Positions 26,308 to 35,262 are shown, numbered from the stretch's first letter. The stretch: DNA of 64,000 bases from Parerythrobacter lacustris (GCF_024626475.1 NZ_JANKHH010000005.1:310001-374000), one strand, 5' to 3'. Notes: generated by a model not told the origin, from the letters alone. A program made the numbers and translations.

Positions 26308-28824
26308 ATGTCTCTAGCCAGCCGAACCCCGGTCAAGGCGGTGCTCGGCCCCACCAACACCGGCAAGACCCACCTTGCGATCGAGCGCATGTGCGGCCAT
26401 TCGAGCGGCGCGATCGGCTTCCCGCTGCGTCTGCTGGCGCGCGAAGTCTACGACCGGGTGGTCGCGATCAAGGGCGAGAAGCAGGTCGCGCTGATCACCG
26501 GGGAGGAGCGGATCGAGCCACCCGATGCGCGCTATTTCCTGTGTACCGCCGAAGCCATGCCGAGGGAAGGCGGCGGGCCCAATGGCCCGCTGGCCTTCGT
26601 CGCGCTCGACGAAGCGCAACTCGGGGCCAATCGGGAACGGGGGCATATCTTCACCGACCGGCTGCTCAACACCCGCGGGCGGGAGGAAACCATGCTGCTG
26701 GGCGCGGCGACGCTGGAGCCGGTCATCCGCTCGCTGCTGCCGCATGCCGAAATCATCGGTCGGCCGCGATTCTCGACGCTGCGACATATCGGACCGCGCA
26801 AGCTCTCGCGTCTGCCGCCGCGCAGCGCGATCGTCGCCTTCAGCGCGGAGCAAGTCTATGCGGTGGCCGAAATGCTGCGGCGGTTCCGCGGCGGCTGCGC
26901 GGTGGTGATGGGCGCGCTGAGTCCGGAAACGCGCAACAAGCAGGTCGCCATGTTCCAGGCAGGCGAGGTCGACTACATCGTCGCGACCGATGCGATCGGC
27001 ATGGGCCTCAACCTTGACGTCAACCACGTCGCCTTCGCCTCGCTGGTGAAGTTCGACGGCGTGCGCGAGCGGCGACTTACCCCGGCTGAGATGGCGCAGA
27101 TCGCGGGGCGCGCCGGGCGGCACCAGCGCGACGGGACCTTCGGCACGCTGTCGGGCGCAGGAAAGCACGATGCCGCGCCCGCGGAATTCACCGAAGAAGA
27201 AATCTACGCGATCGAGGAGCATCGCTTCCAGCCGATCACGCAGCTTTACTGGCGCGAACCCGAACCCCGGTTCGACAGCATCGCTGGTCTTATCGCCGAC
27301 CTCGAAACCCCGCCGCTGGAGCCGCAACTGCGGCTTGCCCCCGAGGCGGTCGATCTGGCGGTCCTCAAGCTGCTGGCCGACCAGCCGCTGGCCGACGACA
27401 TCAGGGGCCCGGGCCAGATCAGGCGTTTCTGGGAGGCTTGTTCGCTGCCGGACTTCCGCCAGAGCGGCGCCGAACAGCACACACGCTTCGTCGCACGGCT
27501 GTGGCAGGATCTGCGGCAGGGCTATATCGGCGCGGACTTCGCCGCGGCGCGGATCGCCGAACTCGACAACACGCGCGGCGATATCCATGCCCTGCAGGCG
27601 CGGATCGCGGCGGTGCGTAGCTGGGCCTATATCTGCCAACGCCCCGACTGGGTGCTCGCGCGCGACGAGATGGCCGCACGCGCAAGAGGGGTGGAGGCAA
27701 AGCTGTCCGATGCGCTACACGCCCGCCTCACCGAACGCTTCGTCAACAGAAGGACTGCTCTCCTGATGAAATCGCTGGGCCAGGATGCCGCGATGTTGCC
27801 CGTCACACTCTCGGACGACGGCATTCTGTCGGTCGAGGATGAGCCGATCGGCACAGTCGACGGATTTCGCTTCACGGTTGATCACACCGCAAACCACGCC
27901 GACCGCAAGATGCTGCTCGCTGCTGCGGAAAAAGCGCTCCCGCGCATCCTTGCCGAACGTGCCGGGGCGCTGGTCGACGGCGGCCTCGACGGGATCGAGC
28001 TTTCCGGCGGAGCGATCTGCTGGAACGGGCAGGTATTGGCAAAGCTGGATGTCGCGGGCTCCTCTATCGAACCTAGACTGGAACCCGTGCGGGAGCTTTC
28101 GGCCCTGCCCGAATCGGCTCGATCAAAACTGCTCGGCGCTTTGGGTGAGTGGCTGACCAAGACGCTCTCGCCCCTGGGACCGCTGGCCATGATGGAGTCC
28201 GCAACCAGCGACCCCGAAGCCGGGTCGCGCGCGCGGGCGCTGCTGCTCAACCTCATTGCCGGGCACGGATACGTCAGCCGAGAGAGGGCCGGAATTGAAC
28301 ACTTGCCCAAGGAAATGCGTCCCTTTCTGCGCCGCCTTGGTGTCACGTTCGGCGCGCTCGACATCTTTGCGCCATCCTTGCTCAAGCCCGCGCCGCGCCG
28401 CTTGTTGCATGATCTGGGCGTTGATCGCCGTCCGTTGGAAGCAGCGATGCGCGCCGTCATCGATGGTGGCGGGAAGCTTCCGTCCGGCTATCGTCCGGCG
28501 GGAAGTCAAGCAGTGCGGATCGATGTTGCCGAGAAGATCCTGCGAGCGGCCCACGACGCGCGATCCTCTTCAAAACAACGCCGCTTCGTCGTCGATCCTT
28601 CTCTGGCGATCTCGACCGGACTAACCGCCGACAGCTTCCACCGCCTGCTCGGGGCAGCGGGATTCCGCTATTTCCCGGCACGCAAGCTGAAGGAGGGGCA
28701 ATTAGGCCCGGTCGAGCCCGAGCGCTTCGAATGGCGCCCGTCGCGGCGCAAGGTGGAACGTCAGCAGGCCGTTCGCCCGCCCGAGGGAAGCGCATTCGCC
28801 GGACTAGCGGAGCTGATGCGCTGA
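26308..28824 (+). CDS. SUV3-like DExH-box RNA helicase
   Basis: Superfamily 2 helicase of 838 residues. The ATPase core has Walker A GPTNTGKTHLA, motif II DEAQ in VALDEAQLGANRE, the motif Ia region and the helicase C domain with VDYIVATDAIGMGLNLDV and the arginine finger QIAGRAGRHQ. The remaining 500 residues are family-specific and end in a basic segment. Such proteins are the alphaproteobacterial relatives of mitochondrial SUV3, an RNA-degradosome helicase. A strong ribosome site (GGGAGG) precedes the ATG. The stop overlaps the S4 gene start by one base (TGATG). Confidence 0.88.
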   Translation: MSLASRTPVKAVLGPTNTGKTHLAIERMCGHSSGAIGFPLRLLAREVYDRVVAIKGEKQVALITGEERIEPPDARYFLCTAEAMPREGGGPNGPLAFVALDEAQLGANRERGHIFTDRLLNTRGREETMLLGAATLEPVIRSLLPHAEIIGRPRFSTLRHIGPRKLSRLPPRSAIVAFSAEQVYAVAEMLRRFRGGCAVVMGALSPETRNKQVAMFQAGEVDYIVATDAIGMGLNLDVNHVAFASLVKFDGVRERRLTPAEMAQIAGRAGRHQRDGTFGTLSGAGKHDAAPAEFTEEEIYAIEEHRFQPITQLYWREPEPRFDSIAGLIADLETPPLEPQLRLAPEAVDLAVLKLLADQPLADDIRGPGQIRRFWEACSLPDFRQSGAEQHTRFVARLWQDLRQGYIGADFAAARIAELDNTRGDIHALQARIAAVRSWAYICQRPDWVLARDEMAARARGVEAKLSDALHARLTERFVNRRTALLMKSLGQDAAMLPVTLSDDGILSVEDEPIGTVDGFRFTVDHTANHADRKMLLAAAEKALPRILAERAGALVDGGLDGIELSGGAICWNGQVLAKLDVAGSSIEPRLEPVRELSALPESARSKLLGALGEWLTKTLSPLGPLAMMESATSDPEAGSRARALLLNLIAGHGYVSRERAGIEHLPKEMRPFLRRLGVTFGALDIFAPSLLKPAPRRLLHDLGVDRRPLEAAMRAVIDGGGKLPSGYRPAGSQAVRIDVAEKILRAAHDARSSSKQRRFVVDPSLAISTGLTADSFHRLLGAAGFRYFPARKLKEGQLGPVEPERFEWRPSRRKVERQQAVRPPEGSAFAGLAELMR

Positions 28825-29135
28825 TGCGGATCGACCTGTTGCTCCACCGCTGTCGCTTCACCAAGACGCGCAGCGCAGCGCAGGCATTGATCGCCGAGGG
28901 TCACCTGCGCTGCAACGGGCAACGCATCCTGCGCGCGAGCGCCCCGGTTGCGAGCGGCGACATACTCACCATCCCTGTCGGCAATTCGGTCCGCGTCATC
29001 GAGCTTCTGGCCCTGCCCGATCGGCGCGGACCGGCGAGCGAGGCGGCGACTTGCTATCGGGTGCTTGACCGGCAAGGGGAATCGGCATTAGCAGCGGAGA
29101 TTACGGCACCAGATAAGGGGATTTCGCCACCATGA
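28824..29135 (+). CDS. S4-domain RNA-binding protein (Hsp15-like)
   Basis: A 103-residue protein with an N-terminal S4 fold: [31 protein letters not shown], quoted in parts, gives the RNA-binding helix pair and loop, followed by [20 protein letters not shown]. coli Hsp15 rescues stalled 50S subunits that carry nascent chains, and this protein may do the same. Its start is inside the helicase stop (TGATG) and its stop overlaps fdxA by ATGA. The helicase-S4-ferredoxin unit is therefore fully coupled at translation. Confidence 0.88.
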   Translation: MRIDLLLHRCRFTKTRSAAQALIAEGHLRCNGQRILRASAPVASGDILTIPVGNSVRVIELLALPDRRGPASEAATCYRVLDRQGESALAAEITAPDKGISPP

Positions 29136-29470
29136 CCTACGTCGTCACCGACGCTTGCATCAAATGCAAATACACCGACTGCGTCGAGGTCTGCCCGGTC
29201 GATTGCTTTTACGAAGGCGAAACGATGCTGGTCATCAACCCTTCCGAATGCATCGATTGCGGCGTGTGCGAACCCGAATGCCCTGCCGAAGCGATCCTGC
29301 CCGATACCGAAGACGGTCTCGAGCAGTGGCTCGAGCTCAATACCAAGTACTCCGCCGAATGGCCAAACATCACGAGCCAGAAGGCGCCGCCCGAGGACGC
29401 CGACGAGCACAAGGGCGAAGACGACAAGTTCGACAAGTATTTCAGCCCCGAGCCTGGCGAAGGCGACTGA
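29132..29470 (+). CDS. fdxA: Ferredoxin FdxA, 7Fe-8S type
   Basis: A 112-residue low-potential electron carrier. The N-terminal half binds one [3Fe-4S] and one [4Fe-4S] cluster through [18 protein letters not shown] and [12 protein letters not shown]. The C-terminal half is the usual acidic helical tail ([15 protein letters not shown]). Family members are seen in oxidative-stress or iron-linked networks in proteobacteria. It overlaps the S4 gene by ATGA and is followed by a 269-bp gap with a strong -10-like TATAAT before carD. Confidence 0.95.
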   Translation: MTYVVTDACIKCKYTDCVEVCPVDCFYEGETMLVINPSECIDCGVCEPECPAEAILPDTEDGLEQWLELNTKYSAEWPNITSQKAPPEDADEHKGEDDKFDKYFSPEPGEGD

Positions 29471-29562
29471 ATTTCCAGTACTTTTTCCTGATCTGATTGA
29501 GATGTACGCTCCCGGAATGGCACAACCTTCGCGGGACTCGCAATTTTGTTGCGAATGTGTTA

Positions 29563-29739
29563 TATAATACGGCAACCGCAACACCGTTGCCGCGAGGCGC
29601 GGCCCCTTGCGGATGAGACAGGAAAGGTCCGGACCACTCGCGACAGCACAATCGGATTGAGACCGCACCCGAATACGGGGCGGCCGCAGGACCGGTTGGC
29701 TGTCGCTAGCGCTGTCCCGACACTTAGAAAGGACTGTGT
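29563..29739 (+). promoter_or_regulatory. Possible carD promoter and structured 5' leader
   Basis: TATAAT occurs at 29563-29568 but I cannot place a convincing -35 at 16-18 bp. From there about 165 nt run to the carD ATG. GCGACAGC (29640-29647) pairs perfectly with GCTGTCGC (29699-29706), enclosing a small CCCG-AATA-CGGG hairpin, and the flank has the palindrome GGTCCGGACC. A 16-codon open frame (29613-29660) also lies inside. This could be a regulated leader or an independent small RNA; I recognise no Rfam family. Confidence 0.35.
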
Positions 29740-30273
29740 ATGGCAGCCAAGGCTCCCGCCTTCGACGTGGGCGATTATGTCGTTTATCCCAAGCATGGGG
29801 TCGGCCGCGTCATCGAACTGCAGAATGAAGAAATCGCCGGCATGCAGCTCGAGCTGTATGTTCTTCGCTTCGAGAAGGAGCGGATGACGCTTCGCGTTCC
29901 GACCAACAAGGTCGAATCGATCGGCATGCGCAAGCTGTCGAGCGACAAGACGCTCAAAGAAGCGATGGAAACCCTGAAGGGCAAGCCCAAGGTCAAGCGC
30001 ACCATGTGGAGCCGGCGCGCGCAGGAATACGAGGCCAAGATCAACTCGGGCGACCTGGTGTCGATCGCCGAAGTGACCCGCGACCTGTTCCGCCCCGAGG
30101 ACCAGCCCGAACAGAGCTATTCGGTACGCCAGATCTTCGAAGCGGCATCGAGCCGTCTCGCGCGCGAACTCGCGGCGATGGAGAAGACCGACGAGCCCGC
30201 AGCGCTGGGCAAGATTCTCGACGTGTTGCGCGAGCATGCGCCGCAGTATTACGAGAACACCGAAGAAGCCTGA
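29740..30273 (+). CDS. carD: CarD-family transcriptional regulator
   Basis: Binds the RNA polymerase beta subunit and stabilises open complexes at promoters. The 177-residue protein has the N-terminal Tudor-like RID domain (FDVGDYVVYPKHGVGRVIEL, then VLRFEKERMTLRVPTNK) and a helical C-terminal DNA-interacting domain (about 70-165, with RRAQEYEAKINSGDL). A ribosome site AAAGGA lies before the ATG. A clean rho-independent terminator follows, so it is probably a single-gene transcript. It appears to be the standard alphaproteobacterial CarD/CdnL type that supports growth-related transcription. Confidence 0.94.
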   Translation: MAAKAPAFDVGDYVVYPKHGVGRVIELQNEEIAGMQLELYVLRFEKERMTLRVPTNKVESIGMRKLSSDKTLKEAMETLKGKPKVKRTMWSRRAQEYEAKINSGDLVSIAEVTRDLFRPEDQPEQSYSVRQIFEAASSRLARELAAMEKTDEPAALGKILDVLREHAPQYYENTEEA

Positions 30274-30300
30274 TCGACCAACAGTCCTCCGGCATCGACA

Positions 30301-30329
30301 GGGGCCGCCCGCAAGGGTGGCCCCTTTTC
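30301..30329 (+). terminator. Rho-independent terminator after carD
   Basis: GGGGCCGCCC - GCAA - GGGTGGCCCC forms a ten-pair stem with one G-T and a GNRA-type loop, directly followed by TTTTCGTT. It separates carD from the DUF2807 genes. Confidence 0.9.
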
Positions 30330-30339
30330 GTTGGCGGGA

Positions 30340-30368
30340 TTGAAGAGGGCCGCATAGTGTATTATATC
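30340..30368 (+). promoter_or_regulatory. Putative sigma-70-type promoter of the DUF2807 operon
   Basis: TTGAAG (30340-30345) and TATATC (30363-30368) are separated by 17 bp. The first gene begins 28 bp downstream, with GGAG at a good distance. Position just after the carD terminator supports it. The match to consensus is moderate. Confidence 0.4.
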
Positions 30369-30396
30369 ACCAATACGCACATGCTGGAGATCCCCC

Positions 30397-31329
30397 ATGC
30401 TGAACGACATCTTCAAATCCCTCGGCCCGATCATCGCTGCGACCGTGGCCGGAAAATTCGACCGTGGCGAGTTCCGTTTCGACAATGGCAAGTTCCAGTT
30501 CGGCGGAGACTGGGAAGGTGTTCCGCTCGATGAGATTGACCTGACGCAAACCGCCCCGGACAAGATTCTCGTCCTTGGACCGGCCGCTGTCAGGATTGCC
30601 AAGGGCGAAACCTTCCGCATCCACGCTGCCGGGGAAGGCGCCGATAGCCTCCGCTTCTCGCTGCGGGACGGCAAGCTGGTCATTGCCCGGCGCGACGCGG
30701 GATCGGATGGAACCGAGACAGCGAAAGTCGATCTCACACTTCCGGCTCCGCGTTCGCTGGCGGTTATGGGATCGGGTTCGCTCGAAGCCGGTTCCCTGAC
30801 AAGCGAGGCGAAGATCAGCGTGGCGGGATCGGGTTCGATCCGGCTCGAAGAAATCGACTGCGAGCGCCTCCGAGTCAATCTCATGGGTTCGGGACACCTG
30901 CAGGCGACTGGCAAGGCCGCGAAACTGAAGCTGGTCTCGGCAGGTTCGGGTGTATCCGACCTGGCCGGGCTGGAGGCAGGCAAGGCGCGGCTCTCCGTCA
31001 CCGGTTCCGGATCGATCCACCTTGCGAGCGACGGCGAAATCGTGGCGAAGATGATGGGTTCGGGCAATATCACGGTCCTTGGCCGCGCACGTTGCCAGGT
31101 TCAGTCAATGGGTTCGGGGAGGTTCAATTGCGTCCCTCGTGACGGAAGCGACGACGAAGGTGAAGCAACCGCTGCCCCTGCGCCTCCCAAACCTCCCAAG
31201 CCTCCCCGATCTCCCAAGTCAGGGAGCAATGCCGCAAAGCCGCGCAAGCCCGCCAAGACCAAGAAGCCGGCCAAGGTTGCGAAGCGGGCGACCAAGTCTC
31301 GAAAGGCAGCGGAGGAGAACGCGAAATGA
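30397..31329 (+). CDS. DUF2807 (GIN domain) protein without signal peptide, basic C-terminal tail
   Basis: A 310-residue protein. Residues about 45-255 form the DUF2807 beta-helix, visible as repeated GSG turns every 20-25 residues (VMGSGSLEAG, VAGSGSIRLE, LMGSGHLQAT, VTGSGSIHLA, MMGSGNITVL). The start MLNDIFKSLGPIIAATVAGKF has no signal peptide cleavage site. The last 55 residues are Pro/Lys/Ala-rich (PKPPKPPRSPKS, then KPRKPAKTKKPAKVAKRA), like a histone H1 tail. Known GIN-domain proteins are mostly exported, so the location of this one is an open question. It overlaps the next DUF2807 gene by ATGA. Confidence 0.82.
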   Translation: MLNDIFKSLGPIIAATVAGKFDRGEFRFDNGKFQFGGDWEGVPLDEIDLTQTAPDKILVLGPAAVRIAKGETFRIHAAGEGADSLRFSLRDGKLVIARRDAGSDGTETAKVDLTLPAPRSLAVMGSGSLEAGSLTSEAKISVAGSGSIRLEEIDCERLRVNLMGSGHLQATGKAAKLKLVSAGSGVSDLAGLEAGKARLSVTGSGSIHLASDGEIVAKMMGSGNITVLGRARCQVQSMGSGRFNCVPRDGSDDEGEATAAPAPPKPPKPPRSPKSGSNAAKPRKPAKTKKPAKVAKRATKSRKAAEENAK

Positions 31330-32093
31330 CAAAGGCTTTCACGAATAGGCAGGCTCGGAAGCCCATCTTGAGCAGACTCGTTGCCCCAGTCGCATTGATC
31401 GGGCTCGCAGGGACGCTCGGCGCATGCGACGGTCACATCACGATCAGTGGCGAGGAAGGCGTGCCTCTTGCCGAGCTCGATACGTCCGGCACTCCGCCAA
31501 CCGGTTTGGCCCTGCTTGGTCCTGACACTGTCATCATCAGCGAAGGCGAAGCACTTGCGATCGAGACTGAGGGTGACAAGGAGGCGGTGGCGGCGCTGCG
31601 CTTCACTCTCGAGGATGGCGAGCTTGGGATTGCACGCGCAAAGGGTAAGGGCAACGGGATCGGTACCGCTATAGTGCGCGTCACCATGCCTGCTCCCGAA
31701 GATCTCGACATGCTCGGCTCGGGCAGGATCGAAGCACCCGCGATGGCGAGCGATGCCAATATCAATATCGGCGGCTCTGGGGCAATCGCAGTCGCGCGGT
31801 TGGTTGCGACCAAGCTCGACCTCGCCATCCTGGGGTCAGGTTCGGTAACGGCGAGCGGCACGGTGGAGGAGCTCAATATCGAGATGGCGGGCTCGGGCAG
31901 CGCAAAGCTCGCGGGGCTCAAGGCCGGCAAGGCAAATGTCGATGTGATCGGCTCGGGCAGTTCGGCATTCGCATCGGACGGATCAGTCGATGCCAATATC
32001 GTTGGTTCTGGCGACGTTGCCGTGACGGGCAGCGCGACGTGCGAAGCCAACAAGGTTGGTTCGGGTACACTTACCTGCACATCCGGCCAATAG
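31326..32093 (+). CDS. DUF2807 (GIN domain) lipoprotein
   Basis: A 255-residue paralogue of the preceding gene. It has a type II signal sequence with lipobox LGAC (LIGLAGTLGAC, Cys about 34), so the mature protein is predicted to be lipid-anchored in the envelope. The body repeats the GSG-turn beta-helix pattern (MLGSGRIEAP, IGGSGAIAVA, ILGSGSVTAS, EMAGSGSAKL, VIGSGSSAFA). It has no basic tail. The start overlaps the stop of the first DUF2807 gene by ATGA. Function is unknown; adhesion or envelope scaffolding are guesses. Confidence 0.83.
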   Translation: MTKAFTNRQARKPILSRLVAPVALIGLAGTLGACDGHITISGEEGVPLAELDTSGTPPTGLALLGPDTVIISEGEALAIETEGDKEAVAALRFTLEDGELGIARAKGKGNGIGTAIVRVTMPAPEDLDMLGSGRIEAPAMASDANINIGGSGAIAVARLVATKLDLAILGSGSVTASGTVEELNIEMAGSGSAKLAGLKAGKANVDVIGSGSSAFASDGSVDANIVGSGDVAVTGSATCEANKVGSGTLTCTSGQ

Positions 32094-32160
32094 AGTCGCG
32101 ACGAATTCAGACCCGGCTCAGGGTCAGATGTGCTATGGCCGCGTGTGGAAGGAGTATTCC

Positions 32161-32499
32161 ATGCGCGGCCTTTCGCTATTCCTAGTGACCGCAACCGTAC
32201 CGCTGCTGGGCGGGTGCCTTGCCAAGGCGGCAGCCGATATCGTTACTGCACCTGTTCGCATTGCGAGCGGCGCGGTCGATCTCGCCACCACCAGCCAGTC
32301 CGAAGCCGACGAGAAGCGCGGACGGGAAATTCGCGAGCGAGAGGAGCGGCTGGGGAAACTCGACCGCCGCTACAGGCAGCTTGACGAAGACTGCACCGAC
32401 GGGGATCGTAGCGCTTGTCTTGAAGCGCGCGAAGTCTGGGACGAGATGGAAGAGCTCAATCGAACCATACCGGCAACGCCGCCACCGCGTGACGATTGA
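32161..32499 (+). CDS. Small lipoprotein with charged coiled-coil region
   Basis: A 112-residue protein opening MRGLSLFLVTATVPLLGGCLA, with lipobox LGGC at about residue 19. The mature part begins with an Ala/Val-rich stretch (AAADIVTAPVRIASGAVDLA) and then a strongly charged helix with EKRGREIREREERLGKLDRRY, plus a cysteine pair in DCTDGDRSAC. The start at 32161 is chosen for the signal peptide and a GGAG site 8 bp upstream. It follows the DUF2807 lipoprotein after 67 bp containing a GACCC/GGGTC hairpin. I do not recognise its function. It is convergent with tsaC, 3 bp away. Confidence 0.75.
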   Translation: MRGLSLFLVTATVPLLGGCLAKAAADIVTAPVRIASGAVDLATTSQSEADEKRGREIREREERLGKLDRRYRQLDEDCTDGDRSACLEAREVWDEMEELNRTIPATPPPRDD

Positions 32500-32502
32500 C
32501 GC

Positions 32503-33465
32503 TCAGCTCGGGGCTGCGGCCCGGCGCAGGCGGTCGTTGATCGCGATTCCGATGCCCTCGTGAGGAATCGGAGCAATCGCAATGACGGGCCTGGTCGATC
32601 GAGCGGCAAAATGGAGACAGTCGTAAAGCCGTGCTGCTGCTTCGTTGAGATCGCCCGTGGCCGATAGCGTGCAATCCCCTGCCACCCCACCGAATCCGAT
32701 CACAAATTCGTCCGCCGAAAAGTTTCCGGCATCGAGCCGGACAGGCTTACCCGGCGAATAGTGGCTGGCGAGCTGGCCCGGGGCTTCAATCCCGCTTGAC
32801 GTCTTGGCGCGATTATAAGGCGTACCCCAATAGTGTTCATGCAGGCGATCAAGATCGACCGGGCCAGTGCGGAGCTCGGCCCAGGTGTCGTCGTGCCGGA
32901 TCGCCACAATGGTCGACTCGATGCCCTCGGAGCACGCGAACCCGGCGTCGAGAATCAGATCGATCCGCCCATCGAGCGTTGCAGCGACATGAGTGGCAGT
33001 CGTCGGGCTGACAAATCCGCTGCGATTGGCCGAAGGGGCCGCCAACGGAAAATCACAGGCGGCCAATAGAGCCTGCATTGCTGTATGGTCAGGGCTGCGC
33101 AGTGCGACAGTGGATAGCCCGGCGGTCACGGCTGGTGCCAGATCGGCGTCCGCCCGCTTCGGCACAACCAGCGTGAGGGGTGCCGGCCAGAACGATTCGG
33201 CCAGGACCCTCGAGGTAGTCGGCAGATCGCCCAAGCGCTCGGCGTGCGCGGCGTCGCGGACGTGCACAATCAGTGGATTGAAGCTTGGCCGCCCCTTCGC
33301 AGCGTAAATCTTCGCCACTGCGTCAGTCCGGTCGGCGCGTGCTGCCAGCCCATAGACCGTCTCGGTGGGAACCGCGACCAGACCGCCACTCTCGAGAATC
33401 GCCGCTGCGCGGGCGATTCCCGCCGCATCGGCCGATAGCGTTTCCGTAGCGTTCTTGCCGCTCAT
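32503..33465 (-). CDS. tsaC: L-threonylcarbamoyladenylate synthase (Sua5/TsaC)
   Basis: Makes threonylcarbamoyl-AMP for the t6A modification of ANN-decoding tRNAs. At 320 residues this is the longer Sua5 form. The YrdC domain (about 10-205) has LVAVPTETVYGLAARA, the KxR motif in KIYAAKGRPSFNPL and the SxN motif in APSANRSG. A Sua5 C-terminal domain follows a linker containing APGQLASHYSP, its conserved mark. It is convergent with the lipoprotein gene and divergent from the acyl-CoA dehydrogenase gene by about 50 bp. Confidence 0.94.
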   Translation of the reverse strand: MSGKNATETLSADAAGIARAAAILESGGLVAVPTETVYGLAARADRTDAVAKIYAAKGRPSFNPLIVHVRDAAHAERLGDLPTTSRVLAESFWPAPLTLVVPKRADADLAPAVTAGLSTVALRSPDHTAMQALLAACDFPLAAPSANRSGFVSPTTATHVAATLDGRIDLILDAGFACSEGIESTIVAIRHDDTWAELRTGPVDLDRLHEHYWGTPYNRAKTSSGIEAPGQLASHYSPGKPVRLDAGNFSADEFVIGFGGVAGDCTLSATGDLNEAAARLYDCLHFAARSTRPVIAIAPIPHEGIGIAINDRLRRAAAPS

Positions 33466-33516
33466 GCCCGCCCGCTATAGGTGATGGGCAGCAATGCCAA
33501 GAGGACTCGACAGCCC

Positions 33517-35259
33517 GTGACACCTTTCGCCCCCGCCACTCAAGACCAGCTGCTCGCCATTCGCGTCAACGCGGGCATTGCAGAACTTGCGCAAAGCGAG
33601 CGCTTCGCCGCCGCCGAGGAGGACATGGTCGAGGCAATCGTCGAAGGTGTCGGCCAGTTTGCAGCCGGCGAGTTCGCGCCATTGAACCGCATCGGCGACC
33701 TCGAAGGGGCTGTGCTCGAAAACGGCGTGGTGCGCCTTCCTGCGGGCTTTGCCGAGGCTTATGCCAGCTATGTCGAGCAGGGCTGGAACGCGATCGCATC
33801 CCCGATGGAATTTGGCGGCCAAGGCCTGCCTTTCACTCTCGCCTGCAATGTGCTCGAGAACCTCGGAACCGCAAACATGGCCTTCAACCTGTTGCCGATG
33901 CTCTCGGTCGGTGCGATCGAGGCGCTGGAGCATCACGGCAGTGCAGCGCTGCAGGCAAAATATCTGCCCAAGCTCGTGAGCGGCGAATGGTCGGGGACGA
34001 TGAACCTGACCGAACCGCAGGCCGGTTCGGACGTTGGCGCGCTGCGCGCTACCGCCGTTCCGATCACCGAGGGCGAGCATGCTGGCAGCTACCGCATAGC
34101 CGGGCAGAAAATCTACATCACCTGGGGTGAGCATGAGCTGGCCGGGAATATCATCCATCTGGTGCTCGCGCGCCTGCCCGACGCACCGGAAGGCAGCGCG
34201 GGTATCTCGTTGTTCGTGGTCCCCAAATACCATGTGAAAGCAGACGGTTCGCTCGGGCCAAGGAACGACCTGCGCTGCGTCAGCCTCGAGCACAAGCTGG
34301 GCATCAATGCCTCGCCGACCTGTGTGATGTCCTACGGGGATAATGGCGAATGCATTGGCGAACTGGTCGGCGCCGAGAATCGCGGTTTGATGGCGATGTT
34401 CACAATGATGAACAATGCGCGGATCAACGTCGGCAACCAGGGAGTCCAGATCGGCGAGCGCGCGCTCCAGCAGGCCATGCATTATGCCCGCGAAAGGGTG
34501 CAATCGGCGCGCGCCGGATCGCCCGACCGCGCTCCGGTCGCGATCATCGAGCATCCGGACGTGCGCCGTATGCTGCTGCGAATGAAAGCGCTGACCGAAG
34601 CGGCGCGCGCCTTGCTGTACTACACTGCAGGCCAGGTCGACCGCGGAACGCTGGGCAACGACACCGCGAAGCGCCGGGGGGATGTGCTGGTGCCGATGGT
34701 CAAGGCCTGGGGCACCGATACGGGCATAGAAATCGCCGGTTTGGGCGTGCAAATCCATGGAGGGATGGGCTTCATCGAAGAGACCGGCGCGGCGCAGCAC
34801 TATCGCGATGCACGGATTGCGCCGATCTATGAAGGCACCAACGGCATCCAGGCGGCCGACCTTGTAACCCGCAAGCTCGGCTACGATGGCGGCGGTATCT
34901 ATGCCGCGCTGATGGCCGACATTGCGCGGGACTGTGTCGAGGAGCCTGCACTGGTCGCCTTGGCGCAGGATTGCACCGCCATCGCTGAATGGATGCGAGA
35001 CACGGCCTCGCTCGATGACCGGCTAGCCGGGAGCGTGGCGTTCTGTACCATGTCGGCGGTGGCTGTCGCGGGATGGCAGATGGTGCTTCAGGCGCGTGCC
35101 GTCGCAGCGGGCAGCGCCCCGGCGCTTGCGGCGACCAAGCCGGTAACCACGCGCTACTTTCTCGACCATGTCGTTCCGGAGACGAGGGGCCAGAAAGCCG
35201 CTGCAACGGGCGGTGCACGGCTCCTCTACGCATTGAGCGCGGAACAATTGGCCAGCTAG
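33517..35259 (+). CDS. Acyl-CoA dehydrogenase (long, AidB/FadE-like form)
   Basis: FAD-dependent enzyme that introduces the 2,3 double bond in acyl-CoA. The 580-residue protein has the three ACAD domains: an N-terminal helical part, the beta domain with MNLTEPQAGSDVGALRA and YRIAGQKIYITWGEHE, and the C-terminal helical domain with LGVQIHGGMGFIEETG and IAPIYEGTNGIQAADL, where the Glu of YEGTN is the catalytic base. A GTG start at 33517 (VTPFAPATQDQLL) matches family N termini; the frame is open to a GTG at 33481. The DUF815 ATPase gene follows after 3 bp. Confidence 0.9.
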   Translation: MTPFAPATQDQLLAIRVNAGIAELAQSERFAAAEEDMVEAIVEGVGQFAAGEFAPLNRIGDLEGAVLENGVVRLPAGFAEAYASYVEQGWNAIASPMEFGGQGLPFTLACNVLENLGTANMAFNLLPMLSVGAIEALEHHGSAALQAKYLPKLVSGEWSGTMNLTEPQAGSDVGALRATAVPITEGEHAGSYRIAGQKIYITWGEHELAGNIIHLVLARLPDAPEGSAGISLFVVPKYHVKADGSLGPRNDLRCVSLEHKLGINASPTCVMSYGDNGECIGELVGAENRGLMAMFTMMNNARINVGNQGVQIGERALQQAMHYARERVQSARAGSPDRAPVAIIEHPDVRRMLLRMKALTEAARALLYYTAGQVDRGTLGNDTAKRRGDVLVPMVKAWGTDTGIEIAGLGVQIHGGMGFIEETGAAQHYRDARIAPIYEGTNGIQAADLVTRKLGYDGGGIYAALMADIARDCVEEPALVALAQDCTAIAEWMRDTASLDDRLAGSVAFCTMSAVAVAGWQMVLQARAVAAGSAPALAATKPVTTRYFLDHVVPETRGQKAAATGGARLLYALSAEQLAS

Positions 35260-35262
35260 CGG

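Noticed and set aside
29605-29640. RNase P RNA-like string (GGAAAGGTCCGGAC) before carD
   Set aside because: Resembles the GGAAAGTCCGG core by chance; the region is too short and lacks the other conserved RNase P elements.
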